Positions 20,429-30,256 of a stretch of DNA of 64,000 nucleotides are shown here, in pieces. This stretch comes from a virus, in IMG/VR virus record IMGVR_UViG_3300025280_000023, positions 1-64,000 of that record; one strand, given 5' to 3'. The notes under the pieces were generated by a model, which saw only the letters and a list, made by a program, of their open reading frames with translations, did not search any database and had not been told where the DNA came from. The position numbers and the translations under genes were made by a program. Within the stretch, counting starts at the first letter, position 1, and each line of letters begins with the position of its first letter.

Positions 20429-22206
20429 TATATAACAACGCCCTGTAGGTCTTTTCCGCTTGATAAAAATCTAATTTCCAAAATTATATCTTCCGGCACG
20501 TCAATAAATCTACCATCCGACGACAATGCCTCCTCTATGTCAAAGCCTGATGACGTATATCCAGTCCCACTCCTTAGTACTATCTTTACATCCCTAGTAT
20601 CTACAACAGAATCAAGCGCATTTAGCGTCTTAAATACTTCCGTCACATAAAATGGAGTGCCAATATCTAATTTTTCCCGATATTTTTCTATCAGGGCCTG
20701 GTAGCACTGTGTCAGCACATCAAACTTGCTAAACTGCAATGAGCCTATAACTGAAAATTCAATGCCAATGTTTACAATCCGGGCATTCAAAATATCTATA
20801 GTGTCATTCATCATCCTATGGGAGTTGATCCATCTTTTTAGATTATTCTTAATATTGATATCCGTCTCAACTAGCGTCTCCGAAGAATTCTCGGAGACGA
20901 CATAGGCGTTTATGTTTCTTCGTAAAGAATCCGAATCTCGCACAACGTTTACTCTTTTAACAGATCCAAATTTTGGATCCATTCTATAGCACAGCGAGAT
21001 ATAGTCCTGGCGCGTGACCGCTCTATTCTGAGTCGCAAAAGAATCTATCGCCCTTCTCTTCACATCGTCATCGGATAAGATAGGGTTATTATTTAAGATA
21101 GATCTTTCATTCGTTATCTCTAGACTCGATCGAACACTGGCTCTTTCGGAGGCAGATGTTCCGCCGTTTAAAAAGTCCATTAAAAAATTTCCCACTGTGC
21201 TTAATCTGCCCACCGGAACGTTGATAATGGGCCTGGGATTATACCTGTACGTAACAGATAGAGTCGTATTACTAGGTGCGACTCCAAACTTATCACTATT
21301 GGTGATTCTTGCAGGATCGAAGCTATCATCTTTGACATAGTTTTTCCCAAATACATCTAACACTATATTTCTCGGATTTTCTATTTTGTCCGGTGAGCCA
21401 TATCCAAATATTACTGACGTTAAAGAGTCCTCTCGGTCTACAATAAATCTTCTTGGGACGTTAACTTCCCTCATTAGATAAGGAACCAACCTGTTGTTTA
21501 CAGAGTTGGTATTTCTAACCGATCTATATACAATATTCTGGCTCAAAAAATCTACTTCGAAATATTCGTTTCCTTCAGAGTCTTCGATCTTTATAATTTC
21601 AGTCGCATTCGGTCTGCTAAGTGTCAATCTTAGGAAGTCTTCTTGTGCCTCTACCACAAACGAATCCGTCTGTAGGTTCCCCCCTACAACCTGCCCAAAG
21701 GCCTTCAGGGCGTATCTTGTAACCACCCCGGTGGTTCCGTCTTGTGAGTCTACAACGGTCAACAAGTCTTTTTGTCGAAAATCAACATCTTCTGCTAGCG
21801 TAAATAACGTGCCATCCGCCGCATTAAATGTTGCGCCCTGCCTTAGAGAAGGTAGGTAGTTCAGGTCTGGTCCGTTTCCATCTGCATTCGCTTGGACACT
21901 TATATAAAACGCCGCCGTTCCAAACGGTTTAGTGGAGCCTCCTAACCTAAACCCAAATTGCTTTGCCAACTTTAAAATATTTTTTCTTTCAATCGCCGTA
22001 GACAAAAACGATTCATTTGCTTGATAATCTACATGCCAAGATAAAACATCTCCCACATAAGCGACAAGATCAAGCATCATAGCGCCAAAGGAAGCTTCGT
22101 TAAAGTCTTGAAATGTATCCGGATAATATTTTTTAGCATACTCCGTCAATTCATTTTTAATAGAAGCAAAATCCCTATTGGTATATTTTATAATCGGCTT
22201 TGCCAT
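20428..22206 (-). CDS. 6: Baseplate wedge protein gp6-like (baseplate J family)
   Basis: 592 aa, against 660 for T4 gp6. The N-terminus has the hallmark of this family: YTNRDFASIKNEL, then FNEASFGAMMLDLVAYVGD and YQANESFLSTAIERKNI, which pack in the wedge dimer core. The central part holds the baseplate-J-like region: AIDSFATQNRAVTRQDY is the conserved stretch seen in gp6 and P2 gpJ proteins. The C-terminus is a short alpha/beta domain (IEKYREKLDIGTPFYVTEV). It overlaps the upstream gp25 stop by one base (TAATG). In T4-type baseplates gp6 and gp25 interact directly, so the gene pair fits a wedge module. Confidence 0.92.
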   Translation of the reverse strand: MAKPIIKYTNRDFASIKNELTEYAKKYYPDTFQDFNEASFGAMMLDLVAYVGDVLSWHVDYQANESFLSTAIERKNILKLAKQFGFRLGGSTKPFGTAAFYISVQANADGNGPDLNYLPSLRQGATFNAADGTLFTLAEDVDFRQKDLLTVVDSQDGTTGVVTRYALKAFGQVVGGNLQTDSFVVEAQEDFLRLTLSRPNATEIIKIEDSEGNEYFEVDFLSQNIVYRSVRNTNSVNNRLVPYLMREVNVPRRFIVDREDSLTSVIFGYGSPDKIENPRNIVLDVFGKNYVKDDSFDPARITNSDKFGVAPSNTTLSVTYRYNPRPIINVPVGRLSTVGNFLMDFLNGGTSASERASVRSSLEITNERSILNNNPILSDDDVKRRAIDSFATQNRAVTRQDYISLCYRMDPKFGSVKRVNVVRDSDSLRRNINAYVVSENSSETLVETDINIKNNLKRWINSHRMMNDTIDILNARIVNIGIEFSVIGSLQFSKFDVLTQCYQALIEKYREKLDIGTPFYVTEVFKTLNALDSVVDTRDVKIVLRSGTGYTSSGFDIEEALSSDGRFIDVPEDIILEIRFLSSGKDLQGVVI

Positions 22207-22613
22207 TAAACGACTCCTCCAATAAGTTTTGTATCAACAACGATAGTATCGCTAACTCCAAAGTTAGAAATCGAATAGACTATTTCCATCCTAAGCATGT
22301 TCAGAGGCAAGGTCGGCAATTCATCACGAGTAGTGAATGTAATTTCTTTCAGGTTTATAAACGGCATATATTTTTTAACTTGTGAATAAGATTCTCTTTC
22401 AATTTTATTTGCCACTTCGGAGTTAAAATTTTCAAATAAAAAATTCCTAAGCCCTACGCCAAAAGAAGGAAGCATTACTCGCTCTCCCTTGGATGTTAAA
22501 AATAAATTTTTAATATTTTGTTTTATTGCGTCACGAAGCGTCTTGTTAAGCCTATACGGACCGTCAATCGGATCATAACGAAGCGGTAATGCTGGTGATA
22601 TTCCTGAAGCCAT
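22206..22613 (-). CDS. 25: Baseplate wedge protein gp25-like
   Basis: 135 aa, close to T4 gp25 (132 aa). The family core is visible: an N-terminal GPYRLNKTLRDAIKQNIK helix, then GERVMLPSFGVGLRNFLFE, where the G-E-R and P-x-F-G positions are the conserved signature of GPW/gp25 proteins. A C-terminal beta segment follows (LKEITFTTRDE and LRMEIVYSI). It forms part of the sheath-initiating ring of contractile baseplates. ATG at 22613 has an AGAGGAA site upstream, and the next gene is the gp6-like partner, coupled by TAATG. Confidence 0.92.
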   Translation of the reverse strand: MASGISPALPLRYDPIDGPYRLNKTLRDAIKQNIKNLFLTSKGERVMLPSFGVGLRNFLFENFNSEVANKIERESYSQVKKYMPFINLKEITFTTRDELPTLPLNMLRMEIVYSISNFGVSDTIVVDTKLIGGVV

Positions 22614-22651
22614 TAAAGTTCCTCTAAATAATTATTACGACAAATGATTTA

Positions 22652-22669
22652 TGACCTAAGTTCTTTAGG
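22652..22669. other. Weak hairpin at stop codon of the 1108-aa gene
   Basis: On the minus strand ACCTAA, a five-base loop and TTAGGT form a six-base-pair inverted repeat that includes the TAA stop. No T-run follows, so it is not a convincing terminator. It may limit ribosome run-through or be chance. The remaining bases up to gp25 contain only its ribosome-binding site. Confidence 0.25.
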
Positions 22670-25600
22670 TCTCAAACGACTCATTGGACCAGTCGGGCGG
22701 CCTAGTTATCGGCTTCGTTAGATTATGGAGAATAACGGTCATCTTTGATATCATCGTGGACAAATCCGCATAATTACCAGATATCTTAGATACGCTCTCA
22801 AGAGTTTTTGACCTTTCTAAGAAAAACGCCCCGTAAGACATTGAAACCAATTGCAGGGGAATAACATACCTAAAGAAGTACTTGAACTCATCCGTCTCTA
22901 TAAGCCTTTTCTTTAGCAATGGGTTATAGTTGTCCAGCCCGATTAATATACTCTTGTTTTCTACATCTCCAGCGCAAGACTTATTGAACAAAGAATAAAA
23001 TTTAAAGAACTTCTCCTTAATAGAATAAAAATCCCTAACCGCCTCCCCGGCGTAGAATAGGTGGTAGCCATATGATCTATTTATATTTTTATCGCCAAAC
23101 GTATGGAGAGCCAGTATTGCCCACTGCATCCTCTCCAGCCAGTACGTTTTGTACTCTCGCAATGAAGGCGTGTCCGCAAACCAAGGTAAGCTTTCAGGAT
23201 AAATCGAAAGGTGAGGATCATCGGAGTGTAGGCTGGTGGGCGTTTCCCCCAATAAACAATTAAAAAACGCAGGCGGCAAAACGTCGGTCCTAAGATCTTT
23301 TGTCATGTCCTGCTTAGGGAAAAGATCCCAATAAGCCTGTATGTAGGAATTTATTTGTATGATGCTATAGTGGTAGCTCTCATCGTCATCGCTAAGAAAA
23401 GCACCTGTGGTCTGTTTTAATGCCGGCCAATCATTCCATTTCCCACTTTCAAATTCTAAGCTTGCGCGTCTTTTTAAAAATCCGAGAGGGCCTATATATG
23501 CACTCTGTTTGTTATTGCCAAATTTTCCACTCATAGGCGGCCCCTCTACAAAATTAAAAAGTTGCGGCGTCCATGGGCTTGCGCCGGGTGCCGTCGCTCC
23601 TTCTCCAACATCGCCGTCCCCTTCCAAAACCCTACAAAAGTGTACCTCATAATCAATAAACATAGTAGCGATTTTATCAAGAGCGTTCTTCAAGTTTGCT
23701 CTATCATATGCCAAAATATTGATGGACTTAAGCTTGTCTTGTTCATTTTCCAGTAGCTTTTTTACTTCCCGTATATCCTCGGAGAGCCTTAGTGTGTTTA
23801 ACCACCCATATCCATCATGAGACGGGCCAACATCCATTATATCTCCTGTTTTTCTATTTTCCATTGTCCAGTTATGTATGACATTGGCCTTATCTCGTGC
23901 AAAACCACCACTAAACTCACCGCCACCAAACGGACCGTCGGGAACATCTTCCGGAGGCGTAGTGCCATCGCCATAAAAAGTTAGTTCTTCGGTGGTTAAC
24001 CGCGCCCCTTTCATGTGATCAACTGTTATGTCGGCCCCTAAATTTTGCGTAATTGTTGGAACCTTTCCAGGTATCCAAGTCCCAAGTGTTTTCCAGCCCT
24101 CCAGCGCAACGTAATAATCTACTTGTGGAAAAAAGGTCTTCTTGGTGAAGCCATCGACCACCGCCGGAACTCCCGTTACATTTTTCTTTTCTTGTGCATA
24201 ATTTTTTTCTGTCAACTCGTTCCATAATATTTTCTTATTACCATCAGTCTTAAAAATTATTTTATATAATTCATCGTCGACAATCATCTCCGCTTCGCCA
24301 TCGGGCGTATCTAAAAGAAACGTGTGATCCTCATTGAGACCACTAACACTATCAAGAGAGTCGGGCCCACTATCCCCGGCCGTTAGCCTAGGGTTCTCAT
24401 TTCTTAAATGATTAAAAATAGATTTGCCATTCGGCGTTACAAATTCATCAATGTTTTTGTTTTCATTCCAATAAGTAAACAAGTTCTCTCCGGCTTCTAT
24501 AAGCTCTTCAAACGTTCCCCCCTGTAGATCGCTCTCTAGAATCGTTGTCCTGGCGATTTCAATCGGATGATAAATGATCAAGGCGTCCTCGTGTTTCTGA
24601 AAGAGGTCGCTCGTCTCCTCTATATTGTCATCTAAAAACCCGGACAACTCGGCAGTCTCATCCAAGGGTTCCTCTGGCATCCACCTTGGCTTCACTAATT
24701 CCATTCTAAAATATTCTTTATTTCTCATCGCGTGTTGCCAGGTCTTTTCTGTAAAATGGCCCCACGGAGATGAGCCAAAGCTTACTTTTATAGGGTTTTT
24801 AAGTTTTTTATCAATTATGGTTATAATGTTCTCGTTGATTTCACTTATAAGAACCTGCTTTTTTTCTAGAGTATCCGCTCCATCGAGTTCAAGTACAAGA
24901 TCGCTTAACTCAGAAAAATCATCGCCGTCAAGAGCAACTTCTGATCCAACGAACGATTCATATTCTTTTTTACAATCTACCGTCTCTGCTCCATCCAGCA
25001 CAGAGTTTAAGGTTGGTGAAACAGCCATTAGGCGCAATCCGACAGCGGCCGTTGAGACCAATTTTTGATCAGTGTCACTAATTGCAGGATCGGGCGCAAG
25101 GTATACCGTAAACTTCCCATCTTCCTCCGTGGTATAGGCATTGTTTACAAAATAATCAAAATTTATTACCCATTTTTGACCATCTTCAAACTCAACATCA
25201 ATAAACCTCTCCAGATAGAAGGTTCTTCTGAAGAACGGGATTAAATCCTTGGTAACCCACCCCTTGTCCTTGATAACGGAGTCGTCAAGATCCTCGTCGT
25301 CACTCCAGTATCCTCCCCCGTCATCATCTTTCCATCCGTATTCCAAGGGCCCATACGCGCCCTTTCTATCTACTATATAATGCGTATTCGGGGCGACTTG
25401 ATGGAGTATACCACTCTTGGCAAAACTTTCTTGAATCATCGAGTTGTACGATATTTTATCATTGGCTCTTCCAAATGTGGAATTAATTATATCATTCGGA
25501 ACACTTACATCACCATCAAGAATCTTATACGATGGATAAAATGTATACGGAGAATCTATAATTGCAAGGTGTTCTATGAGCAGTTCATCAATGTCAAAAT

Positions 25601-25991
25601 TGAACGGTGCGTCCCACTCAAACAATTCTCCTATTGCGCTATTGATCAAAGACTCAGTTTCTTTCGCAAATCTTTTTCCAACTCCAGAAATGTTGTCTAA
25701 GACAATTTTTGTCTCCTCCATGATTATATCTTGGATGCTTTCTTCTATGCTAAGATATTCATAAAATATTTTTAAGAGTCCGGGCTCCGTTGCCATCAAC
25801 ATTTCTTCAATTGTTTTTGCTATTATTGATGCAAAAAAAGACCCGCCCTCATTATTAGGAGTTAGATCCGAATGGAGCAGGAATTGAAATGAGGCCGATA
25901 TTTTCTCCAGTGCAAGGATCCTTGCCTTAACTCGTAACAAACCTATAATATTATGTTTTTTATGATTATTTGCAGTTTCAAGTGGGTTCAT
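22665..25991 (-). CDS. Large putative baseplate/virion protein, 1108 aa
   Basis: ATG at 25991, one base after the TAA of the upstream giant gene. The protein is acidic and helix-rich, with long helical stretches at both ends (residues 1-120 and ~960-1090), many Trp and Tyr, and only a few Cys. No membrane segment or catalytic motif was recognised. It is immediately upstream of gp25 and gp6. Large unknown proteins in this position often belong to the wedge or tail hub, but the sequence itself does not settle this. The 51-bp gap to gp25 holds a weak hairpin around its stop codon. Confidence 0.83.
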   Translation of the reverse strand: MNPLETANNHKKHNIIGLLRVKARILALEKISASFQFLLHSDLTPNNEGGSFFASIIAKTIEEMLMATEPGLLKIFYEYLSIEESIQDIIMEETKIVLDNISGVGKRFAKETESLINSAIGELFEWDAPFNFDIDELLIEHLAIIDSPYTFYPSYKILDGDVSVPNDIINSTFGRANDKISYNSMIQESFAKSGILHQVAPNTHYIVDRKGAYGPLEYGWKDDDGGGYWSDDEDLDDSVIKDKGWVTKDLIPFFRRTFYLERFIDVEFEDGQKWVINFDYFVNNAYTTEEDGKFTVYLAPDPAISDTDQKLVSTAAVGLRLMAVSPTLNSVLDGAETVDCKKEYESFVGSEVALDGDDFSELSDLVLELDGADTLEKKQVLISEINENIITIIDKKLKNPIKVSFGSSPWGHFTEKTWQHAMRNKEYFRMELVKPRWMPEEPLDETAELSGFLDDNIEETSDLFQKHEDALIIYHPIEIARTTILESDLQGGTFEELIEAGENLFTYWNENKNIDEFVTPNGKSIFNHLRNENPRLTAGDSGPDSLDSVSGLNEDHTFLLDTPDGEAEMIVDDELYKIIFKTDGNKKILWNELTEKNYAQEKKNVTGVPAVVDGFTKKTFFPQVDYYVALEGWKTLGTWIPGKVPTITQNLGADITVDHMKGARLTTEELTFYGDGTTPPEDVPDGPFGGGEFSGGFARDKANVIHNWTMENRKTGDIMDVGPSHDGYGWLNTLRLSEDIREVKKLLENEQDKLKSINILAYDRANLKNALDKIATMFIDYEVHFCRVLEGDGDVGEGATAPGASPWTPQLFNFVEGPPMSGKFGNNKQSAYIGPLGFLKRRASLEFESGKWNDWPALKQTTGAFLSDDDESYHYSIIQINSYIQAYWDLFPKQDMTKDLRTDVLPPAFFNCLLGETPTSLHSDDPHLSIYPESLPWFADTPSLREYKTYWLERMQWAILALHTFGDKNINRSYGYHLFYAGEAVRDFYSIKEKFFKFYSLFNKSCAGDVENKSILIGLDNYNPLLKKRLIETDEFKYFFRYVIPLQLVSMSYGAFFLERSKTLESVSKISGNYADLSTMISKMTVILHNLTKPITRPPDWSNESFET

Positions 25992-25992
25992 T

Positions 25993-28900
25993 TTATTCCT
26001 TCTTTAGTTTTAGCAACTCATTTCTTAATTTATCAAAAACACTCGACTTAATAGAAGATATATCAAGTAGGTCTTTCCAGACATCCTCTTCAAAGATCTT
26101 CTTTCTTAAGCTGTTTATTTTTGTATAATGTGGATTCATATAATAAGACTCTTGCATATAAAACGGTTCAAACTTATATGACTCTTCTAACAAGCACATT
26201 TCCGTTTGCACATATTTATCCGGTTTTATTCCTATCGAATAATTGTACCTTTGGGCCCTCATGATAGGGTTTCTCATCCACATAAATACCCTTATATTAT
26301 TCGGTACTTCCTCGCCATTATTGTCCTCCTTAAAGAGGCTCCCGTCGTCACTCCCTTTAAGCGCTAACGCCGCGCTATGAATACCGGCCTTCTCCGTCCC
26401 TCCGGGCAAGGTCGCCGCAAATGGGTCAAATTGAACTTGTACATAGTTGTTAAACTCATTTGTTAGGTCAATGGCGCTCTGGGCTTCTACATCAATATAA
26501 TTTTCCTTATATGGGGTAATAAACATCAACAAGGAGCCACAAACCCATTCTTCAAACGGGACCTCTTCATCATCATAATAAATATTTCTGCCGTATAGCT
26601 TATCAAAAAACCCTTCCTTAGATCCACCAGGATCTTCCGCGTCGGTCCTAACTAGTGGGGTGTTGCCCTCGCCATTTGTATCGTTTAATTCAGCAGTCCC
26701 AAACTGGGCTATCATCTTATCAGTGTACCACTGCCTAAATGTTTTAAACGGGGACCTGCATTGCAACTCTTCCGGCAATACTCCGGCAAATTTCTCCGTT
26801 GTTTCAATTTTCCCTTCCGCCGGCTCGCCAAAGACCGGATCGACGTTATCTCTAATGATCTCCAGTTCGTATTCTACTTTTCCAGGGAGAAAAATATTCG
26901 TTTCGCTCGTTGTTTTAATAGTATCAGGATACTCCCTAAGCGGCTTCCAGTCGCCAAAATATTTGTCTTGCTCTATCTCCGACCCTAGTTTCGAAGCAAG
27001 GTCAACAAATCTACTATATTTGTACTCTTCATCCGTAAGCCTTCCATCTTTCCAGATAGGGGGCCTATTAAGAATGCCCAAGATATCTTTCGTAAGCACT
27101 ACTTTTAATTTTGGCTCATCCCGAAGCAATTCAAAAGAATAAGTGGGATCAAAAATTTCCGCGTCTCCTACATCTTGATACTTTTTCGCATGTTGATACT
27201 TGTAGCTCGTAATTTCCCCTTGGTTATTTTTTTCAAAAATGAACCCTGCGCCACTTTTTCTTCTTGGGTTTTGACCTTTTGAATCCCAGGAGTATGCGGG
27301 CTGGTAGGCTCTTGGAAGTTTCCCATCAAGCTCCCACTCGTTAGCCTCTTTTCCAAAGTCTAGATAGTCAATCCCCTCGGGGGCATTGTATTCTAAATAA
27401 AAATTGCCTCCACGTTGAAATCTAGATAGCCATCCATACGCAAGATAGCCTCCAATTACCGGAAAAAGTAAATTTGCACCAAGTGATCCCCAAGACACCC
27501 ATGGATTATAATAAGTCCTTCTTAACTCTGCGGAACTCCTAATGAAGTCCTTCTTCATCTGGTCCGCATCTCCCCTCTCTATTGTCTTTGATAGGCCAGA
27601 TAGCGCCGAGGCACCACTGCCTCCCGTTAGAGTTACCGCACTCGTAAGTCTTCCTTGTCCAATCATCCCCAGAAGCCCATAGCCCGCATAGGACATTGCA
27701 GACGAAGGATTGTCGCTAGAAGCGGCTTCCAGGGGCAGGCCATAAGATAGGCATTTTTCGTAGATAGAAGTGTCGCACAGTTTGTATATTGGAGATAATA
27801 TCCTCATTTCTGTTATTTCTGCCCTATTGAAACCAAGAGAGAGAAATACTTCATAATCTTCTTCGGCTTTCACATCAAAGTCGGGTTGGTACGCTCTCCA
27901 GAGGGCCGCTTGACTCATATCTCCTAGTAATTCAGAAAAATTAGACTCCTCTTTAGATCTTAGCGTGGTTATAAACTGCGTGTCAATCGAATCAAACAAG
28001 AAATTCAATGCCGCCGAGGCGGTTTCTTGGACAAGAGGGATTTCATTCGCGTTAAAAAGAAGCCTAATTATATCAAAAACAGTTATAGGTGTATCAAATT
28101 TATCGCAAATATCCGTAATAGTATCAACAACTTTCTGTGTTTCTAATTCAATCTGCTCCTGTGCCTCAGCGGGCAGATCACTATAAAAGGCGGTGGCTTG
28201 ATCAAACTTATCAACCGGATCACAGTCTTCAGGATGTTCGTCTTCTCGGAGTTCAAAGTCTTCATCTGCCAATACGGTCCCAGCGGCCTTGAATAACAAT
28301 TCGGCCTCTCTTGAAGATAGCGGTATTTTGAACTCTTCAATAATAAAATCTAGAGTCTGCCTAATTGATCTTGATGTGTCTCCCTTGAATAGCCTGTGGA
28401 GATTTTCTCTGCTGAATGTTATATCAACCGCTTGCACAAGCTTTCTATACTCGTCTACAGAAATATCAAATCCAAAATTTTCAATATTAGATGTTACAAA
28501 ATCATCAAAATTTTGAATAGCATCCTTTGATAAGGTAGATAAGGCAAAAATCCCTCCTTCAACTTCCGCTACATTCTTTCTAAATCTCGCGTCATCGCTC
28601 AAGAGTGCCAGTGTGCTCATTGCACCAATATTTCCAATCTTTTGTCCAGCAGACCCACAATCCAATGCAAAAAACTCATCAATCTTGTCCAAGCTTAAAT
28701 CGCACGTATCAAGACCAAGCTGTTTGAGCAGAAAGTTTATTAACAAATAAACAGCCGATATTATCGCAAACATGATCAGCTTCTTTAAAAGCCTTTCGAT
28801 CTTTAGCGGATCTAAAATATTTTCGAATCTCAGATTCTTGAGATAAACAACAAACTGCTTAATCAGGTTAACTGTTGCCTCTATTTGGTTTACACTGTCT

Positions 28901-30255
28901 GCTATTTGACACACAAGGTACTTTTTAAAATCTTCCGTACCAAAAATACATTTTATAACATCGTTTCTTTCAAGAAGACTATCCGGGATGGCCTCCAATG
29001 TTAGTTTCGCCACAACCATGACGATTACCTTCCAGTCGAGCTTGTTAACCATCCTATCATATAAAGTATCAAGAATGCCGGCTGGATCTGTTATAAAGTT
29101 GGTCGCTTCGAGCAAGTCGTCAAGGCAGCGTCCTCCTTGCCCACCAAGACCAAGCTTGCTTAAGAGATCTTTGTTCCTTGAGGCGTAATTAAAGGCCTTG
29201 TACGCATCTTTTAAAGGTATCCCCTTGTCTGTAGCATATGTGGTTATCTGTTCTTTCTTTGCTAGTGCATCTTTTGAAGTCTCAAAAGCGGGCTCCTGCT
29301 GCCCGAAAACCGTCCAGTCCTGCGCAAATCCCAGGGCTTCTAGTTCCGGTGTCGCCCAGACTGCGCTCAAAAGCTCGGTGGTTTCTTTGGGCAACCCAAG
29401 TTGCTCTAAGGCAGTATTCTTACCAGATAGGATACTGTTGAACTTGTCCATATTTTCACTAACGCCCGCAACAAAGCCGGCAACATGATCTCTTTCCTCT
29501 TGTTGCGCCTCTGCCTTAGATGCAAATTCAGCAGTGTGCAGAGTTATCACCTTTGTGACAGGAAGAAGAACTTGCTGGTTCGATACGCCCTCCACCTTTT
29601 GTGGAGATTTGACTAAGAGTGAGTCATTTTTAAAAAAAGATTTCGGATGAGCAACATCGCCAGGATCCTTATATATACTAAGGATCACCCCAAGCGTATC
29701 AGTAAACTTTTTTGATATACCAATAGTCAACTCTTCGTTTATTCCCTCATCGACCGGCGCATACCCTATAATTTCTGACGCGCTTTTTGCGACGATCCAT
29801 CCTCTACTCGTACTTGAGCACCTAGCAACCCTAATCGCCGGTCCAAGGGGATTAATTATTTGCGGGGAATCAGCATCAATGGCAGACGCCCCTTCGAGTC
29901 CCAAAATCTCATTCGCGTCAATAGCAAATAGGAACCTATAGATTCTAAATCCAGCGATCTTAATGGGTTCCACATATATCGCTGGATTCCCCGTGGACTC
30001 ATCATTTGGTATTGTTAGGAACACTTGCGCATTAGGATCTCTTTGAAACCTATCTAATATGTTATCAAGTGCTTTTTTTCGTGCCTTGTCGGTTGTTTTA
30101 TCTTTATCAACAGAGCCGCCCTGCGTTAGAACAGCCGTTACTTTTACAGTCGTGAATACAAAATTTTTATCGGTCGTATACCAAATCTTGTCTTCATTAT
30201 TCCGCCAGTCTATCGTATCAATCGCGGTATCTATGTAATATACAATATCGTTCAT
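25993..30255 (-). CDS. Giant putative virion protein, about 1420 aa, two hydrophobic segments
   Basis: The first ATG (MNDIVYYIDTAIDT) is at 30255, one base after the TAA of the preceding gene, which fits the coupling seen elsewhere. The frame stays open to a GTG at 30333, which would add 26 residues (start KLREWHTYRLGVG) and overlap the upstream gene by 77 bp; no well-placed ribosome-binding site supports that GTG. Hydrophobic stretches occur at about residues 490-515 (FAIISAVYLLINFLL) and about 915-950 (NLLFPVIGGYLAYGWL), unusual for a baseplate protein and reminiscent of tape-measure or membrane-penetrating proteins. The remainder is mixed, with a long helical region at ~400-800. Function unknown. 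Confidence 0.8.
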   Translation of the reverse strand: MNDIVYYIDTAIDTIDWRNNEDKIWYTTDKNFVFTTVKVTAVLTQGGSVDKDKTTDKARKKALDNILDRFQRDPNAQVFLTIPNDESTGNPAIYVEPIKIAGFRIYRFLFAIDANEILGLEGASAIDADSPQIINPLGPAIRVARCSSTSRGWIVAKSASEIIGYAPVDEGINEELTIGISKKFTDTLGVILSIYKDPGDVAHPKSFFKNDSLLVKSPQKVEGVSNQQVLLPVTKVITLHTAEFASKAEAQQEERDHVAGFVAGVSENMDKFNSILSGKNTALEQLGLPKETTELLSAVWATPELEALGFAQDWTVFGQQEPAFETSKDALAKKEQITTYATDKGIPLKDAYKAFNYASRNKDLLSKLGLGGQGGRCLDDLLEATNFITDPAGILDTLYDRMVNKLDWKVIVMVVAKLTLEAIPDSLLERNDVIKCIFGTEDFKKYLVCQIADSVNQIEATVNLIKQFVVYLKNLRFENILDPLKIERLLKKLIMFAIISAVYLLINFLLKQLGLDTCDLSLDKIDEFFALDCGSAGQKIGNIGAMSTLALLSDDARFRKNVAEVEGGIFALSTLSKDAIQNFDDFVTSNIENFGFDISVDEYRKLVQAVDITFSRENLHRLFKGDTSRSIRQTLDFIIEEFKIPLSSREAELLFKAAGTVLADEDFELREDEHPEDCDPVDKFDQATAFYSDLPAEAQEQIELETQKVVDTITDICDKFDTPITVFDIIRLLFNANEIPLVQETASAALNFLFDSIDTQFITTLRSKEESNFSELLGDMSQAALWRAYQPDFDVKAEEDYEVFLSLGFNRAEITEMRILSPIYKLCDTSIYEKCLSYGLPLEAASSDNPSSAMSYAGYGLLGMIGQGRLTSAVTLTGGSGASALSGLSKTIERGDADQMKKDFIRSSAELRRTYYNPWVSWGSLGANLLFPVIGGYLAYGWLSRFQRGGNFYLEYNAPEGIDYLDFGKEANEWELDGKLPRAYQPAYSWDSKGQNPRRKSGAGFIFEKNNQGEITSYKYQHAKKYQDVGDAEIFDPTYSFELLRDEPKLKVVLTKDILGILNRPPIWKDGRLTDEEYKYSRFVDLASKLGSEIEQDKYFGDWKPLREYPDTIKTTSETNIFLPGKVEYELEIIRDNVDPVFGEPAEGKIETTEKFAGVLPEELQCRSPFKTFRQWYTDKMIAQFGTAELNDTNGEGNTPLVRTDAEDPGGSKEGFFDKLYGRNIYYDDEEVPFEEWVCGSLLMFITPYKENYIDVEAQSAIDLTNEFNNYVQVQFDPFAATLPGGTEKAGIHSAALALKGSDDGSLFKEDNNGEEVPNNIRVFMWMRNPIMRAQRYNYSIGIKPDKYVQTEMCLLEESYKFEPFYMQESYYMNPHYTKINSLRKKIFEEDVWKDLLDISSIKSSVFDKLRNELLKLKKE

Positions 30256-30256
30256 T

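Noticed and set aside
24625-25068. Plus-strand open frame of 147 codons inside the 1108-aa gene
   Set aside because: Antisense shadow with Ser-rich composition that follows the sense codons; no independent support.
26660-27142. Plus-strand open frame of 160 codons opposite the ~1420-aa gene
   Set aside because: Lies wholly antisense to a long coding gene, lacks a ribosome-binding site and shows no protein-like motif.
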